Assembly (NCBI GenBank): GCA_020355945.1
Contig: CP070627.1
Coordinates: 4,002,017-4,027,494 of the forward strand
Direction: 5' to 3'
DNA length: 25,478 nucleotides
From: Candidatus Aminicenantota bacterium
GTDB lineage: Bacteria; Acidobacteriota; Aminicenantia; UBA2199
How positions within the stretch are numbered: the first letter of the stretch is position 1; the number at the start of each line of letters is the position of its first letter. Positions 8,251 through 18,400 of the stretch are shown in pieces. The notes below the pieces were generated by a model. It was not told where the DNA came from, did no database searches, and saw only the letters and a program-made list of their open reading frames with translations. The position numbers were made by a program, and so were the translations under genes.

Positions 8251-8279
8251 ATTATAAATGGCCGGGACATAGAAATCAA
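8251..8279 (-). promoter_or_regulatory. Candidate sigma-70 promoter for the LolA-like/DUF5916 pair
   Basis: On the minus strand TTGATT (8279-8274), a 17-base spacer and a perfect TATAAT (8256-8251). It lies between the end of the biosynthetic operon (8330) and the ATG at 8191, so the two envelope genes can be transcribed independently of the NRPS operon. No hairpin terminator for that operon is visible in the same 138-base gap. Confidence 0.6.
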
Positions 8280-8329
8280 CCCTTTGTAATCACATTTTTG
8301 GGTTTTAAGGGAGGTTGATGTTTGGTTCT

Positions 8330-9655
8330 CTACTTTAATGAACCGATCAGGTCCAGCAGCATCCATTCCAGTATATAGTGGTGGTGAGCGGTAAGTTCCA
8401 GTTTATCCCCGGATTCTTTCAATACATTCCAGTTAATGTAATCCTGGACTAACTCCATGAACCGGTTGCAGCGGTCCTGGCCGAATCGTTGGCTGATTAG
8501 CGATTTATATACCGGGCTGTTGGATTTCAACTGGGCAAGCACATACCAGGTGAGCTGCTTTTCCGGGGTCAAGTTGTAGATGTGTTGAATAGGAAGTTTC
8601 CCGGCCTTTGCAGCAGCGATGTATTCCCCATGATCGGCTAAGGTTTCATAAAAGTGGTCGGCTGCGTAATTGTGCAGTGCGGGGCCGAAAGCGATGCAGG
8701 GCGATTGTTTTTCCCAGCGCTCCCGGTATACGGTGGTGTCCTTGACCTGCGGCAGGAGGAACCAACCCACCAGGTTCTCTCTATAACCCGCGGATTCCAG
8801 CATATGCCTGGCTTCATCGTACATCCGCCAGCACGAATACTCATCGGGAAACATCTCCGGTTGCCGGCGGAAGGTGGTGATTATTGCCGGTACATCCCGG
8901 ATATCCAGGCGGTAAATCGTGAGGGATTGAACGCCCAGTTGAATCGCTGTTTCTACTGAAGCCAGCCAGGTAGCAAGGCTTTGCTTGTACAGGCCGTAGA
9001 TCAGGTCCACATTGACAGAAGCAAAACGGGGAACCACCTCCTTCAATACTTCTATGGCTCGGGCCCCGGTATGCTTACGCTCGATCACATTCAAAATATC
9101 GTCATCAAAGGACTGCACACCCACGCTTAAACGATCGATATACCGCTCTAAAATGTCAATCTTCTTAGGTCTGAGGGTAATCGGACTGACTTCCATACAA
9201 ACTTCGCACTCTTCATTATTGCCGCCATAACGTTCAAAATAGTATGCCACAGCCTCTTCCAGCAGGTCTGCCGGCACAACCGTGGGTGTGCCCCCACCAA
9301 AATAAATCGAGCGTACATCCCGGGAGGGGAGATCGATCCAATCATCCATCATCTTCGCATGTTTTCTTTCCGCTTCCAGCATTTGTTCTAACTCGGTTCG
9401 CTTTAACATCGGGCCCCTGTAGTAATGGCAGTACGAGCAGTGCTCGATGCACCAGGGGAAATGAACATAGATAGCAAAATCTTTATACTTATCATAGAGC
9501 CCGATGATGTAATCCCGGAGGGTATCATCATAGGGGATGGGTGAGGCTGAACCGGCTACCGCAATGTCCTTTAAAATGGTGAACCGGTAGGTGGTTCCAT
9601 CTTTACCATCAAAATAATCTCCAGGTAAAGATAGTCCGATCTTATCTTCTTTCAT
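8330..9655 (-). CDS. HemN-like radical SAM enzyme, tailoring partner of the NRPS-PKS
   Basis: A 441-residue radical SAM protein of the HemN/HemW (coproporphyrinogen oxidase-like) superfamily. The [4Fe-4S] motif is C69-x3-C73-x2-C76 in YVHFPWCIEHCSYCHYYRG. It is followed by SIYFGGGTPT (SAM-binding GGGTP), LSVGVQSFDDDIL and VDLIYGLYKQS, which are hallmark HemN-family motifs. The C-terminal part (SPVYKSLISQRFGQDRCNRF) matches the HemN C-terminal domain. The fourth cysteine after the cluster (CxC in HemN proper) is replaced by H77-Y78. Its ATG overlaps the TGA of the upstream NRPS-PKS gene, so the two are translationally coupled. HemN-like enzymes in natural-product clusters are known C-methyltransferases or cyclopropanases that use two SAM molecules, which fits this context better than haem synthesis. 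A HemW-type haem chaperone is the alternative, but the operon position argues against it. The substrate is unknown. Confidence 0.85.
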   Translation of the reverse strand: MKEDKIGLSLPGDYFDGKDGTTYRFTILKDIAVAGSASPIPYDDTLRDYIIGLYDKYKDFAIYVHFPWCIEHCSYCHYYRGPMLKRTELEQMLEAERKHAKMMDDWIDLPSRDVRSIYFGGGTPTVVPADLLEEAVAYYFERYGGNNEECEVCMEVSPITLRPKKIDILERYIDRLSVGVQSFDDDILNVIERKHTGARAIEVLKEVVPRFASVNVDLIYGLYKQSLATWLASVETAIQLGVQSLTIYRLDIRDVPAIITTFRRQPEMFPDEYSCWRMYDEARHMLESAGYRENLVGWFLLPQVKDTTVYRERWEKQSPCIAFGPALHNYAADHFYETLADHGEYIAAAKAGKLPIQHIYNLTPEKQLTWYVLAQLKSNSPVYKSLISQRFGQDRCNRFMELVQDYINWNVLKESGDKLELTAHHHYILEWMLLDLIGSLK

Positions 9656-9666
9656 TTTATGCCTCC
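9652..9666 (-). promoter_or_regulatory. Translational coupling site (GGAGG plus ATGA overlap)
   Basis: GGAGG (9666-9662) sits 6 bases before an ATG that shares its bases with the TGA stop of the NRPS-PKS gene. Ribosomes finishing the megasynthase can restart directly on the radical SAM gene, which ties the two products together in amount and place. Confidence 0.8.
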
Positions 9667-12600
9667 TGTTTGGCTTATTTTATCCAATATTTCCCGGATA
9701 ATTTTTCCATTCTTTTCTGCAAGGGCATATAACATATCTGCATGCCCTCCATACCCCCGGTAAATCCTGGCGGGTCTGGCAGTGAAGGGATCCCAGCACT
9801 TGCAGAGGGGATTTCCCCAATTTTCTTCTGAGACGATTAGGTGAAGGTTGGCATTTACGGGTTCCAGGGGGGTTCTATTAAACACATATGCCCTGTAGCT
9901 TTTTACTTTGGCTATTATTTTATCTTTAAGAAAATGGACTCCACGCTCTTCCAGGATTTTTACCAGGTGGTTAATGCCTGCTTCCGAAATTTCCCTGGTG
10001 CTGGTTTCCCCGGCCCAAAAGGTGTCGACTAAAATAATATCTGATACCTGGTACCCATCTTTTTCTAATGCCATGGCCACTTCAAAGGTGAGTTTCCCCC
10101 CGTCCGAAAACCCGAATAATATGTAAGGTCCAACCGGTTGACACCCGGTTATGATTTCCACGTATCTTTTTAATCTATCTCCTGGTTCGATAAAATTAAA
10201 CGAATAAAACGTGTAACCGGTAATCGCCGCGGCAAGATCCTTATACGCCATCCCAAAAGCGAGGGCTGAAGGGAAGCAGAATAGTTTCTTTTGGCCTGGC
10301 CGGTTAAATAAGAAAAATGGCTGGTCAAAGTACTGTACCAGGTCTTCTTCCCTTTCTGCCCGGTCAACCTGGGGGGGCTGATTCGTTTCTACCTGTTTTT
10401 CCCGGGCTTTTTCGGCTGTTAATGAAGCAAGTTTTCTTATGGTGGGTCCCTGGAAAAATTCATTCATGGCCAGTTCAATATCCAGCTCTTGATGAATTTT
10501 GTTGATGACAATCACTGCTTTTAACGAATCTCCTCCCAGGTCAAAAAAATCATCATCAATGCCTATACATTCAAATCCAAAAAATTGGGCCCAGATATGG
10601 GCAAGTTTTTGTTCCATCTCATTCCCTTTCCCTGGACTTACATATTCGGTTTCCAGGCCGGGACGCTGACTTATGACTTGAGTGACGGGAGATTCTTCAA
10701 GGGAATTGCTGGTGAATTGTTGTTGGCGCTCTTCCGGCGGACCATGTTGAGAAAAAATTGCTGCGGCTTTCTCTTCAAGGTTTCCTTCAATGGGAAAAGC
10801 CCGGGGTTCAAAGGAATATTTCGGCAAACACACCCGGTATCTTTTCTCCCTGGAATAAAATTGATTCCAGTCTATTTCCACTCCCCAAAGCCACAGTCTA
10901 CCAAGCCTATTCAACAAAACGTAATTATCCGCTGTCTTTTGTTCCTGGGGTTTGACTAAATGAGTGGTTTTTAAACCGGGTTTACCTTCGATATGACGCA
11001 CCAGCAGCGTACTCAAATCTCGACCCGGACCGATTTCCAAAAATATCGCCTTCTCCTCTTTCATTAATTGGTTTATCCCGTCTGAAAATCTCACGGTTTC
11101 TCTTAAATGTTTGGCCCAGTAGGCCGGCGTGAGCTCCCGGGAGGTTATCCAGCTGCCTGTCACATTGGATATATAGGGTATTTGGGGTTCATTTACAGTG
11201 ATCATTTTCGCTGTTTTCCCGGCAAATTCCTCTAAAATGGGTTCCATCATCTGCGAATGAAGGGCTCGCGCTGATGGAATCCGCATACATATATACTTCT
11301 TTTCTTTCATCTCTTTTTCAAAGGCAGTCACTGCCTCTCCCGGGCCGGCAGCAATGCAAGACGGCCCGTTATCTATGGCTAATGATAACTCAGGGTGAGG
11401 GTTTAGTAAGGGTTTTAATTCATCCCGGGGCAGGGGAACACTCAACATGGCACCAGGGGGTATCTTTTTTATCGATTCTCCCCTGGATACGATCAATTTT
11501 AATGCATCTGCCAATGATAAAACACCGGATATACAGGCGGCCGTATATTCACCAAAGCTGTATCCAATCATGGCATAGGGTGTGATTCCCCATTTCATCA
11601 CTAATTTTGCCAGGGCGTATTCAAAGATAAAAACAAGGGGCGGCGCGATCTCAATTTGGTTAATAAGAATGTCGGACTGGTCTGACCTGTCTGACCTGTC
11701 GGACCTGTCGGACGGATAAAGAATTTCTTTTGGATCATAACCCATTAATGGTTTTAATATCTCAAAACAGCGGTCCATTTCCTCACGGAACACCGGTTCT
11801 GTTTGATACAACTCCCGTCCCATATTGACATATTGGGACCCTAACCCGGAAAACATAAATATAACGGGGTTATCTTTGTCTTTTGTAAAAGATGAATGCA
11901 CTTTACCGGGCCTGGCGGATGAGAGTTTTTCTATCGCCTCATCCACATGGTGACATACCAGCATCCTCCGGTGTTCCCATGCTTTTCGGCCCACCGTTAA
12001 TGTGTAGGAGACATCGGCAAGATCGATGTCCCGGTTTTTCTTTAAAAATTCAGCCAGGTTTTTGGTCATTCGCTCCAGGGCCGAGGCGGTCCTGGCGGAT
12101 AACAAAATTAAATGATATTCCCGTTCTTTGCTGGTTTCACCAGTGACCAATGACGGATGCCTGGTGACATATTGAGGTGCTTCTTCCAGGACCACATGGA
12201 CATTGGTTCCGCCAATGCCAAAGGAACTGACCCCGGCCCGGCGGGGGTATGCGCGCCTCTTCCATTCGGTCAGTTTTGTATTGACATAGAAGGGGGTGTT
12301 TTCAAAATCAATGGCAGGATCGGGGGTTTTAAAATGCAGGTTGGGTGGGATCAATCCATGCTCCAGGATAAGTACTGTTTTTATAAACCCGGTCACCCCG
12401 GCGGCAATATTTAAATGGCCCACGTTGGTTTTGACGCAGCCAAGGGCGCAAAACCCTTTTTTATGGGTATTAAATGCCAATTTCAAACCTTCCACTTCAA
12501 TGGGACCGCCTAAAGGGGTCCCGGTGCTGTGGGTTTCGATATAGCCAACACTTTCGGGTTCGACCTTTGCCAACTGCAGGGCGGTTCGGATGACCAGGGC

Positions 12601-15348
12601 TTCGCCTTCGGCGCTGGGGGCGGTAAATCCACCCCGATTGATTCCATCATTATTTATAAACGAACCTCTTATGACCGCATAGATATGATCCCCGTGGGCA
12701 ATGGCCTGGTGGAGACGTTTGAGCACCACCACGCCAATCCCGTTTCCAAACACCGTGCCGTCAGCCCTGGCATCAAACACCTTGCAGTGACCATCGGAGG
12801 AAAATATGGTTTCTTTGCGAGAAAGGTAGCCTTCTTTTTTTAGGTTGGGGATGCTGACTCCACCGGCGAGTGCCAGGTCACACTCGCTGTTGATCAGCCC
12901 CTGGCAGGCCAGGTGAATGGCTACTAAAGACGTGGAACACGCAGTCTGCAGCGAAAACACCGGCCCTCTTAAATCCAATTTATGGGAAACCCGGGAACAT
13001 AAATATTCTTTATCAAATAATTGACGCGCTTCAAACAGCCCGGCTGCACTCCTGTCACTGGTCAGGAATGCGATGGTTTGCCAATGAAAACTCACGGAAG
13101 CACCGGCATAAAGACCAATTATTGTTTGATGAGAATAGGGATCGTAACCGGCATCTTCTAAGGCATGATACGCACATTCATGAAAAATACGCATCTGGGG
13201 GTCCATTATCTCTGCTTCTTTTGGGGTATAATCGAAAAAAGAGGCGTCAAAGTATTCGATATCCTCCACGCAGGGTTGGGCTTTTACATAACCGGGATTT
13301 TGCAGCAATTCAAGGGAAATCCCGGCTTCTTCGAGTTCTTCATCTGAAAAAAAGGCAATGGTTTCGATGCCATTTTTTAAATTTTCCCAGAATTCTTCGA
13401 TATTTTTGGCCCCGGGAAACCTTCCATCCATACCGATAACAGCTATTTCCAATCCTACTGCCCTGGTTTCTTGCCCGATTTCCCCGGTTCGTTCCTTCTC
13501 CCCTGTGCTTATTTGAGGTTTCCCTGGTTCGGGGAGGCGGTCTGCTTTTTTTTCAAGCCCGCGGCCCCGGACATCTTCCCGGTTTAAATACCGGGCAAAC
13601 GACCTGACGGTGAGATAGCGAAAAATGGCCACTACAGGAATATTCCTTTTGAAGGTTTTTTGCAATTCATTGTTTAAGCTGATGACATCCATAGAGTTAC
13701 CGCCCAGGTCAAAGAAGTTATCGTCGATGCCGATGCGGTCCAGTTTGAGAACTTCTTTCCAGATGCCTGTTAATACCTTTTCCACCTCACTGCCGGGGGG
13801 CGCATATTCCGTGCCGGTGCCCAACCTGGTCCCGTGGGCATCCAACGATTTTCTATCGATTTTTCCATTGGGGGTTAAGGGCATGGTTTCCAATTTAACA
13901 AAAGATGTGGGGATCATATAATCGGGCAGTTTCCTGGCTAAATATTCTCTTAACCGGGAAACCTTAAAATCCTTTGGGGATACAAAGTAGGCCCATAGAT
14001 GGTGGTCTCCGCTGACGGTGCTGTAAGTACTTCCTCCGCTGCTTTCTTTGGCAGCGACGACTGCCTCGCTGATATCAGGGTGCTGCAAGAGGAGGGTTTC
14101 TATTTCTCCCGGTTCGATGCGAAATCCCCTGACCTTTACTTGAAGGTCTTTCCTGCCTATTATTTCAATCTCTCCTCCTGGCAGCAGGCGTCCCAGGTCC
14201 CCGCTCCAATATAATCTCTCCAATTCCTCATCCCGGCTGAAAACGTTATGGGTGGCTCCTGCATTATTCAAATAACCGGGTGAGAGAAAATGACCGGCCA
14301 TCACGATCTCACCCACTTCGAGTTCTTCCACTTCATCTCCTTCTTTGTCCACCACCACTATTTCCGTACCATCGATGGACTCCCCGATAAGCACTTTATG
14401 AAAATCATCATCCTGGGAAAGGAGCCATATGGAGCTTACGGTGGTCTCGGTTTGACCGTAAATATTCCCGAATTTCGAATAGGGAAAATATTTCTTAAAC
14501 ATAATGATATCGTGCTCTCTTACCGGTTCACCGCCCAGGACGATCAGCCGGAGTTCAGGAAAGGTGTGATTGCCGGTCAGGGTATTGACAAAATACCGGT
14601 ACCAGGTGGGCACTGAATGCCAGATGGTGATATTTTCCCTGGTTAACCATTGGGAAGGCTCTTCAATATTGGCTCTCTGTTTTACATCAAAGGGGTACAA
14701 GGTGGCACCGCTGAGTAAGGAGCCGTATATATCGGGGACAGCCCCATCGTGACAGAAGGAGGCGAATAGCGCCATGCGATCCCGGTCTGAAACTGAAAAG
14801 CGCTTGACCCAATTGTTGATGTAATAAAAAATATTCTGAAGGGTTTGAACCACGCCTTTGGGTTTTCCTGTGGACCCGGAGGTGTACAAAATATAGGCTG
14901 CTTGATGGGGAGCCCTGCGGATATGCGCATCTGGCTCGGGGGTTTGTGCATCGATCTCATCCAGGTTGATGATGGCAATGGGCTTTTTCACATGATTGCT
15001 TAATTTATTTGCCAAATTGAGATTTTCATTATTGGTGACCAGCAGTCCGACATTGGAATCCTTTAACATATACGCTAATCGTTCTTCCGGGTATGTGGGA
15101 TCAAAGGGAATATAAACCATTCCCGCTTTTAGGGCCCCAATGATTCCGACGATCATATTCTCATCATGTCCCAATAATAACGCAGCTGCATTCTCTTTAC
15201 CCGGGGTTTTGCCGGTTTCCGTTATGACATAGGCCAATTGGCTGCTAAGACGATGCAAAAAACCATAAGTGAGGGCGTATTCTCCTGCTTTTACAGCAAT
15301 TTTCCCCGGCCTCTTTTTTACTTGTTCCTCGAAGGTCTTAATTAACAT
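9652..15348 (-). CDS. Hybrid NRPS-PKS: A-PCP-KS-AT-ACP-TE (terminal protein of the assembly line)
   Basis: A 1898-residue megasynthase. A3 domain (1-500) has YTSGSTGKPKG, NIYGQTETT, SGDLGRLLPGGEIEIIGRKD and LTPNGKIDRK. The PCP is FFDLGGNSMD (S552). KS (about 632-1060) has the full triad: C804 in TACSTS, H940 in ETHSTGT, H978 in NVGHLN. AT (about 1160-1490) has GYSFGEY (S1264) and SARALHS in place of HAFH/YASH, so malonyl-CoA is likely but not certain. The carrier is FFDLGGDSLKA (S1608). A type I thioesterase ends it, with GFSDGG (S1748) and GGHADML. There is no KR, DH, ER or methyltransferase. It begins with an A domain because its C domain ends the preceding protein. It therefore adds amino acid X3, extends once with an unreduced C2 unit and releases the product. 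The A3 pocket reads about DGPHVGIVSK, which I cannot assign. The ATG at 15348 was preferred because AAAGGA lies 6 bases upstream; an ATG at 15354 directly abuts that site. Confidence 0.93.
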   Translation of the reverse strand: MLIKTFEEQVKKRPGKIAVKAGEYALTYGFLHRLSSQLAYVITETGKTPGKENAAALLLGHDENMIVGIIGALKAGMVYIPFDPTYPEERLAYMLKDSNVGLLVTNNENLNLANKLSNHVKKPIAIINLDEIDAQTPEPDAHIRRAPHQAAYILYTSGSTGKPKGVVQTLQNIFYYINNWVKRFSVSDRDRMALFASFCHDGAVPDIYGSLLSGATLYPFDVKQRANIEEPSQWLTRENITIWHSVPTWYRYFVNTLTGNHTFPELRLIVLGGEPVREHDIIMFKKYFPYSKFGNIYGQTETTVSSIWLLSQDDDFHKVLIGESIDGTEIVVVDKEGDEVEELEVGEIVMAGHFLSPGYLNNAGATHNVFSRDEELERLYWSGDLGRLLPGGEIEIIGRKDLQVKVRGFRIEPGEIETLLLQHPDISEAVVAAKESSGGSTYSTVSGDHHLWAYFVSPKDFKVSRLREYLARKLPDYMIPTSFVKLETMPLTPNGKIDRKSLDAHGTRLGTGTEYAPPGSEVEKVLTGIWKEVLKLDRIGIDDNFFDLGGNSMDVISLNNELQKTFKRNIPVVAIFRYLTVRSFARYLNREDVRGRGLEKKADRLPEPGKPQISTGEKERTGEIGQETRAVGLEIAVIGMDGRFPGAKNIEEFWENLKNGIETIAFFSDEELEEAGISLELLQNPGYVKAQPCVEDIEYFDASFFDYTPKEAEIMDPQMRIFHECAYHALEDAGYDPYSHQTIIGLYAGASVSFHWQTIAFLTSDRSAAGLFEARQLFDKEYLCSRVSHKLDLRGPVFSLQTACSTSLVAIHLACQGLINSECDLALAGGVSIPNLKKEGYLSRKETIFSSDGHCKVFDARADGTVFGNGIGVVVLKRLHQAIAHGDHIYAVIRGSFINNDGINRGGFTAPSAEGEALVIRTALQLAKVEPESVGYIETHSTGTPLGGPIEVEGLKLAFNTHKKGFCALGCVKTNVGHLNIAAGVTGFIKTVLILEHGLIPPNLHFKTPDPAIDFENTPFYVNTKLTEWKRRAYPRRAGVSSFGIGGTNVHVVLEEAPQYVTRHPSLVTGETSKEREYHLILLSARTASALERMTKNLAEFLKKNRDIDLADVSYTLTVGRKAWEHRRMLVCHHVDEAIEKLSSARPGKVHSSFTKDKDNPVIFMFSGLGSQYVNMGRELYQTEPVFREEMDRCFEILKPLMGYDPKEILYPSDRSDRSDRSDQSDILINQIEIAPPLVFIFEYALAKLVMKWGITPYAMIGYSFGEYTAACISGVLSLADALKLIVSRGESIKKIPPGAMLSVPLPRDELKPLLNPHPELSLAIDNGPSCIAAGPGEAVTAFEKEMKEKKYICMRIPSARALHSQMMEPILEEFAGKTAKMITVNEPQIPYISNVTGSWITSRELTPAYWAKHLRETVRFSDGINQLMKEEKAIFLEIGPGRDLSTLLVRHIEGKPGLKTTHLVKPQEQKTADNYVLLNRLGRLWLWGVEIDWNQFYSREKRYRVCLPKYSFEPRAFPIEGNLEEKAAAIFSQHGPPEERQQQFTSNSLEESPVTQVISQRPGLETEYVSPGKGNEMEQKLAHIWAQFFGFECIGIDDDFFDLGGDSLKAVIVINKIHQELDIELAMNEFFQGPTIRKLASLTAEKAREKQVETNQPPQVDRAEREEDLVQYFDQPFFLFNRPGQKKLFCFPSALAFGMAYKDLAAAITGYTFYSFNFIEPGDRLKRYVEIITGCQPVGPYILFGFSDGGKLTFEVAMALEKDGYQVSDIILVDTFWAGETSTREISEAGINHLVKILEERGVHFLKDKIIAKVKSYRAYVFNRTPLEPVNANLHLIVSEENWGNPLCKCWDPFTARPARIYRGYGGHADMLYALAEKNGKIIREILDKISQTGGIK
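11671..11715 (-). repeat. Five 9-base tandem repeats inside the AT domain
   Basis: Five consecutive 9-base units of the form GTCGGACCT/GTCTGACCT (plus strand) encode a run of Ser-Asp-Arg/Gln triplets (SDRSDRSDRSDQSD) just before the AT segment ILINQIEIAPP. The unit length preserves the frame. AT domains normally have only a short loop here, so the array looks like a slippage-prone insertion in a tolerant loop. Confidence 0.85.
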
Positions 15349-15402
15349 ATCCATTCCTTTAAATCATTCGAAAATAAACCACAACAAGGGAAGCGCAAAA
15401 GA

Positions 15403-18400
15403 CTAATTCCTTTTTAAAGATCGTTTTTTTCCCGGGGGTTTGGCCTGTTTATAATCAAAAATACGTTTCCCGGGGTGGGCGGTAAAAAAGTCGATAACTC
15501 TTAAATATCTCTCCATGATGGAAGAGATGGTGGAGGGTTTGAACATGGCTTTTTTGTAATTACAAACCAGTTCGATGCCATTTTTATATTCCGAGATATA
15601 CACCATTAAATCAAATTTAACATCAATGGACTCTTCTGCATGATAAGATTCCAGTGAATCCAATTCTCTTGCCAACGTTCCTGGATCCAGGTTGAGCATA
15701 TTAAAAAAGACGTTAATTTGGGGGAATTTCATATTTAAATCATCCAGTACCATTTCCAGGGGATAACCCTGGTGCTGCAGTGCTTCCAGGACGTTGACAT
15801 TGACCTTGTCCAGGAATTCGCTGAAAGTGATGTCATCGTCCACGTGAGTATCCAGGATGATGGTATTGACAAAAAAGCCCACCATCTGCTGGAATGAAAT
15901 ATGATCCCGGCCTGAGACGGGTAAACCGATTACGATATCCTCCTGTCCCGAAACCCGGGAGAGCAGTATGTTGAACAGCGATAGAATAACGATAAACAAA
16001 CTGGTGTGAAGGGATTGGGCCAATTGATTTAATTGATCTTTTGTTTTTTGGGTGATCACGCATCGGTATGCGGCCCCCTCCCTGGTGTCGCTGTCCTGGA
16101 GGGAATCCAGGGGCAGCCTGACCGGGACCAACTGCTTTTCCAGTATTTTTTTCCAGAAGCGATGCGATTGCTGCTTAACTCCAGGACTTTCTAACTGTTT
16201 ATCCTGCCACACGGCAAAATCTTTATACTGTAAGGTGAGGGGTTCCAGTTCTGCGGGTTGCTTTTTCCTGTATTTTTCGTATAAGTATATAAATTCCTTT
16301 TTCATTATTTGCATGGAAAAACCGTCACTGATGATATGATGCATATTGTATGCCAGGTGAAATTCTTCTTCACCCACTTTTACCAGCACAAACCTGAGAA
16401 GAGGGGGCCGGGTTAAGTCAAAGGGAGTTTCGGCTTCTTGGGCTAAAATTTGCTTCAACTGCTGCTGTTTTTCATTTTCTTCCCTTGATGAAAGATCGAT
16501 TCCTTTAAAGGGAATGTCCACCTGCCGGGGCACCACAAACTGGACAGGGGTTTTATTTATTGCTTTAAAACCTGTTCTTAAGCTGTCATGGCGCTGGATG
16601 ATCTTATGAATAGCCTTTTTTAGCGAATCTTCATCAACTTTATGGGTGAAGACAATGTGTTCCGGCATATTATAGGCGGCGGTACCGGGTTCCAATTGGG
16701 AGATAATCCAGAGCCGGCGCTGGTTGTAGGAAAGCTGGTAGAATTCTTTTTCTTCAACTATTTCAAGGTCTGAGAAGGGTGTGGTTTCCGCTTTTGAGAT
16801 GATTAAGGCAACGTCTTTTACGGTGGGAGTTTTAAATATATCTCCCAGGGATACTTTTGCCTGGAAGGTCCGGTGAATACGGGCGGTCATTTGCGCGGCT
16901 TTTAACGAATTCCCTCCCAATTGGAAAAAGTTGGCGTCAATACTGATATTTTCTTTATCGATTCCCAGTGCCGCGGACCATAACTCCACCAGCTTCATTT
17001 CTACACTGTTCCTGGGAGCGACATAATCTTCTCCCCTTTCACCGGCAGTGGGTTCCGGTAACATTTTTCGGTCCACTTTACCGTTGGGGGTTAAAGGAAT
17101 CTTTTCCAGCGTCACAAAAAATGCAGGGATCATATAATCCGGCAGGTCCCGGGAAAGAAATTCACGTAATTGGGATACCACGGCGGAACCAGGGATTTGG
17201 TCAGACCTACCCCCGGGGGATAAGACAATATACGCCGCCACATATCGGTCTTCTTTGTCACTCTTCCTGGTAATGACCACTGCCTCTTTCACTCCTGGAT
17301 ACTTCAATAAGTGGTTCTCAATCTCTCCCAATTCGATGCGGTATCCACTGATTTTCACCTGGAAATCCATTCGACCTAAAAATTCGACATTTCCATCAGG
17401 CAGCCAGCGGGCCAGGTCACCGGTTTTGTACAATTTGCCTCCGGCGGCCAGGGGGGCTTTTTTGAAAAATCGCCCCCCTGGACCCCCCAAAAAACTTTTG
17501 ATTTTTCTGTCATGGTAATACCGGTAATCCCATAAATCATGGCCAAACTTCTCGGCTGTTAATCCAGGATCATTCAGGTATCCCTGTGAAACACCGTCTC
17601 CTCCGACCCATAACTCGCCCACCACTCCAATGGGCTGCAAGTGATGATGCTTACCCACAATATAAGCCGTAGAATTGGCAATAGGGCGGCCAATGGGAAT
17701 ATTATGCCTGAATTCCTTTTCAATTAAATAGGTGGCAGAAAAAGTGGTGTTCTCAGTAGGACCATATCCATTTATGATATTTAATCCCGGGAACTCCTCT
17801 TTTACTTTGTTAATATGGGAAGGGGATAACACATCGCCTCCTACCAGTAAATAACGAAGTGGTGAAAAGAGTCGGATGTTTTCCAGGGCCAGTTGGTTAA
17901 ACAACGGTGAACTAAGCCATAGGGTATTAATTTCAAATTTCTTCAATGCTTCACCCAGTTGATGGGCATCTAAAATTATGTCTTTACGGACCAATGCCAG
18001 TTGACCACCGTTGAGCAAACTGCCCCATATTTCAAACGTAGTGGCATCAAAGACAGGTGCACCGGTTTGAAGAATCCGGGTCCCCGGGTTCAACTCTACA
18101 AAATTGGTATTCTTCACCAACCGCACTACATTCCGATGCTTCACCATTACACCTTTAGGTCGACCCGTGGAACCGGACGTGTACATGACATAGGCCAAAG
18201 TGGTGCCGGGTGCGTACCGGCGTGACAGGCGCAGAGGGAAAGCGGTGTCCTTCGACGCAGAGATTATTTCTTCTGCGGTTAAAAGAATTTTAGCCCGGCT
18301 GTCAGCCTTCATGTAATTTTTTCGCTCTTCAGGGTAATCAGCATCAATGGGCAAATAGGCACCCCCGGTTTTCAATATACCAAGGATTCCTATTATCATC

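Noticed and set aside
7788..8318. A 176-codon plus-strand open frame
   Set aside because: It lies antisense to the LolA-like gene and its promoter region; no start signal and no protein-like pattern were seen.
8330..9655. Housekeeping coproporphyrinogen oxidase HemN
   Set aside because: The fourth cysteine of the HemN CxxxCxxCxC motif is absent, and the gene is translationally coupled to the NRPS-PKS. A HemW-type role is not fully excluded.
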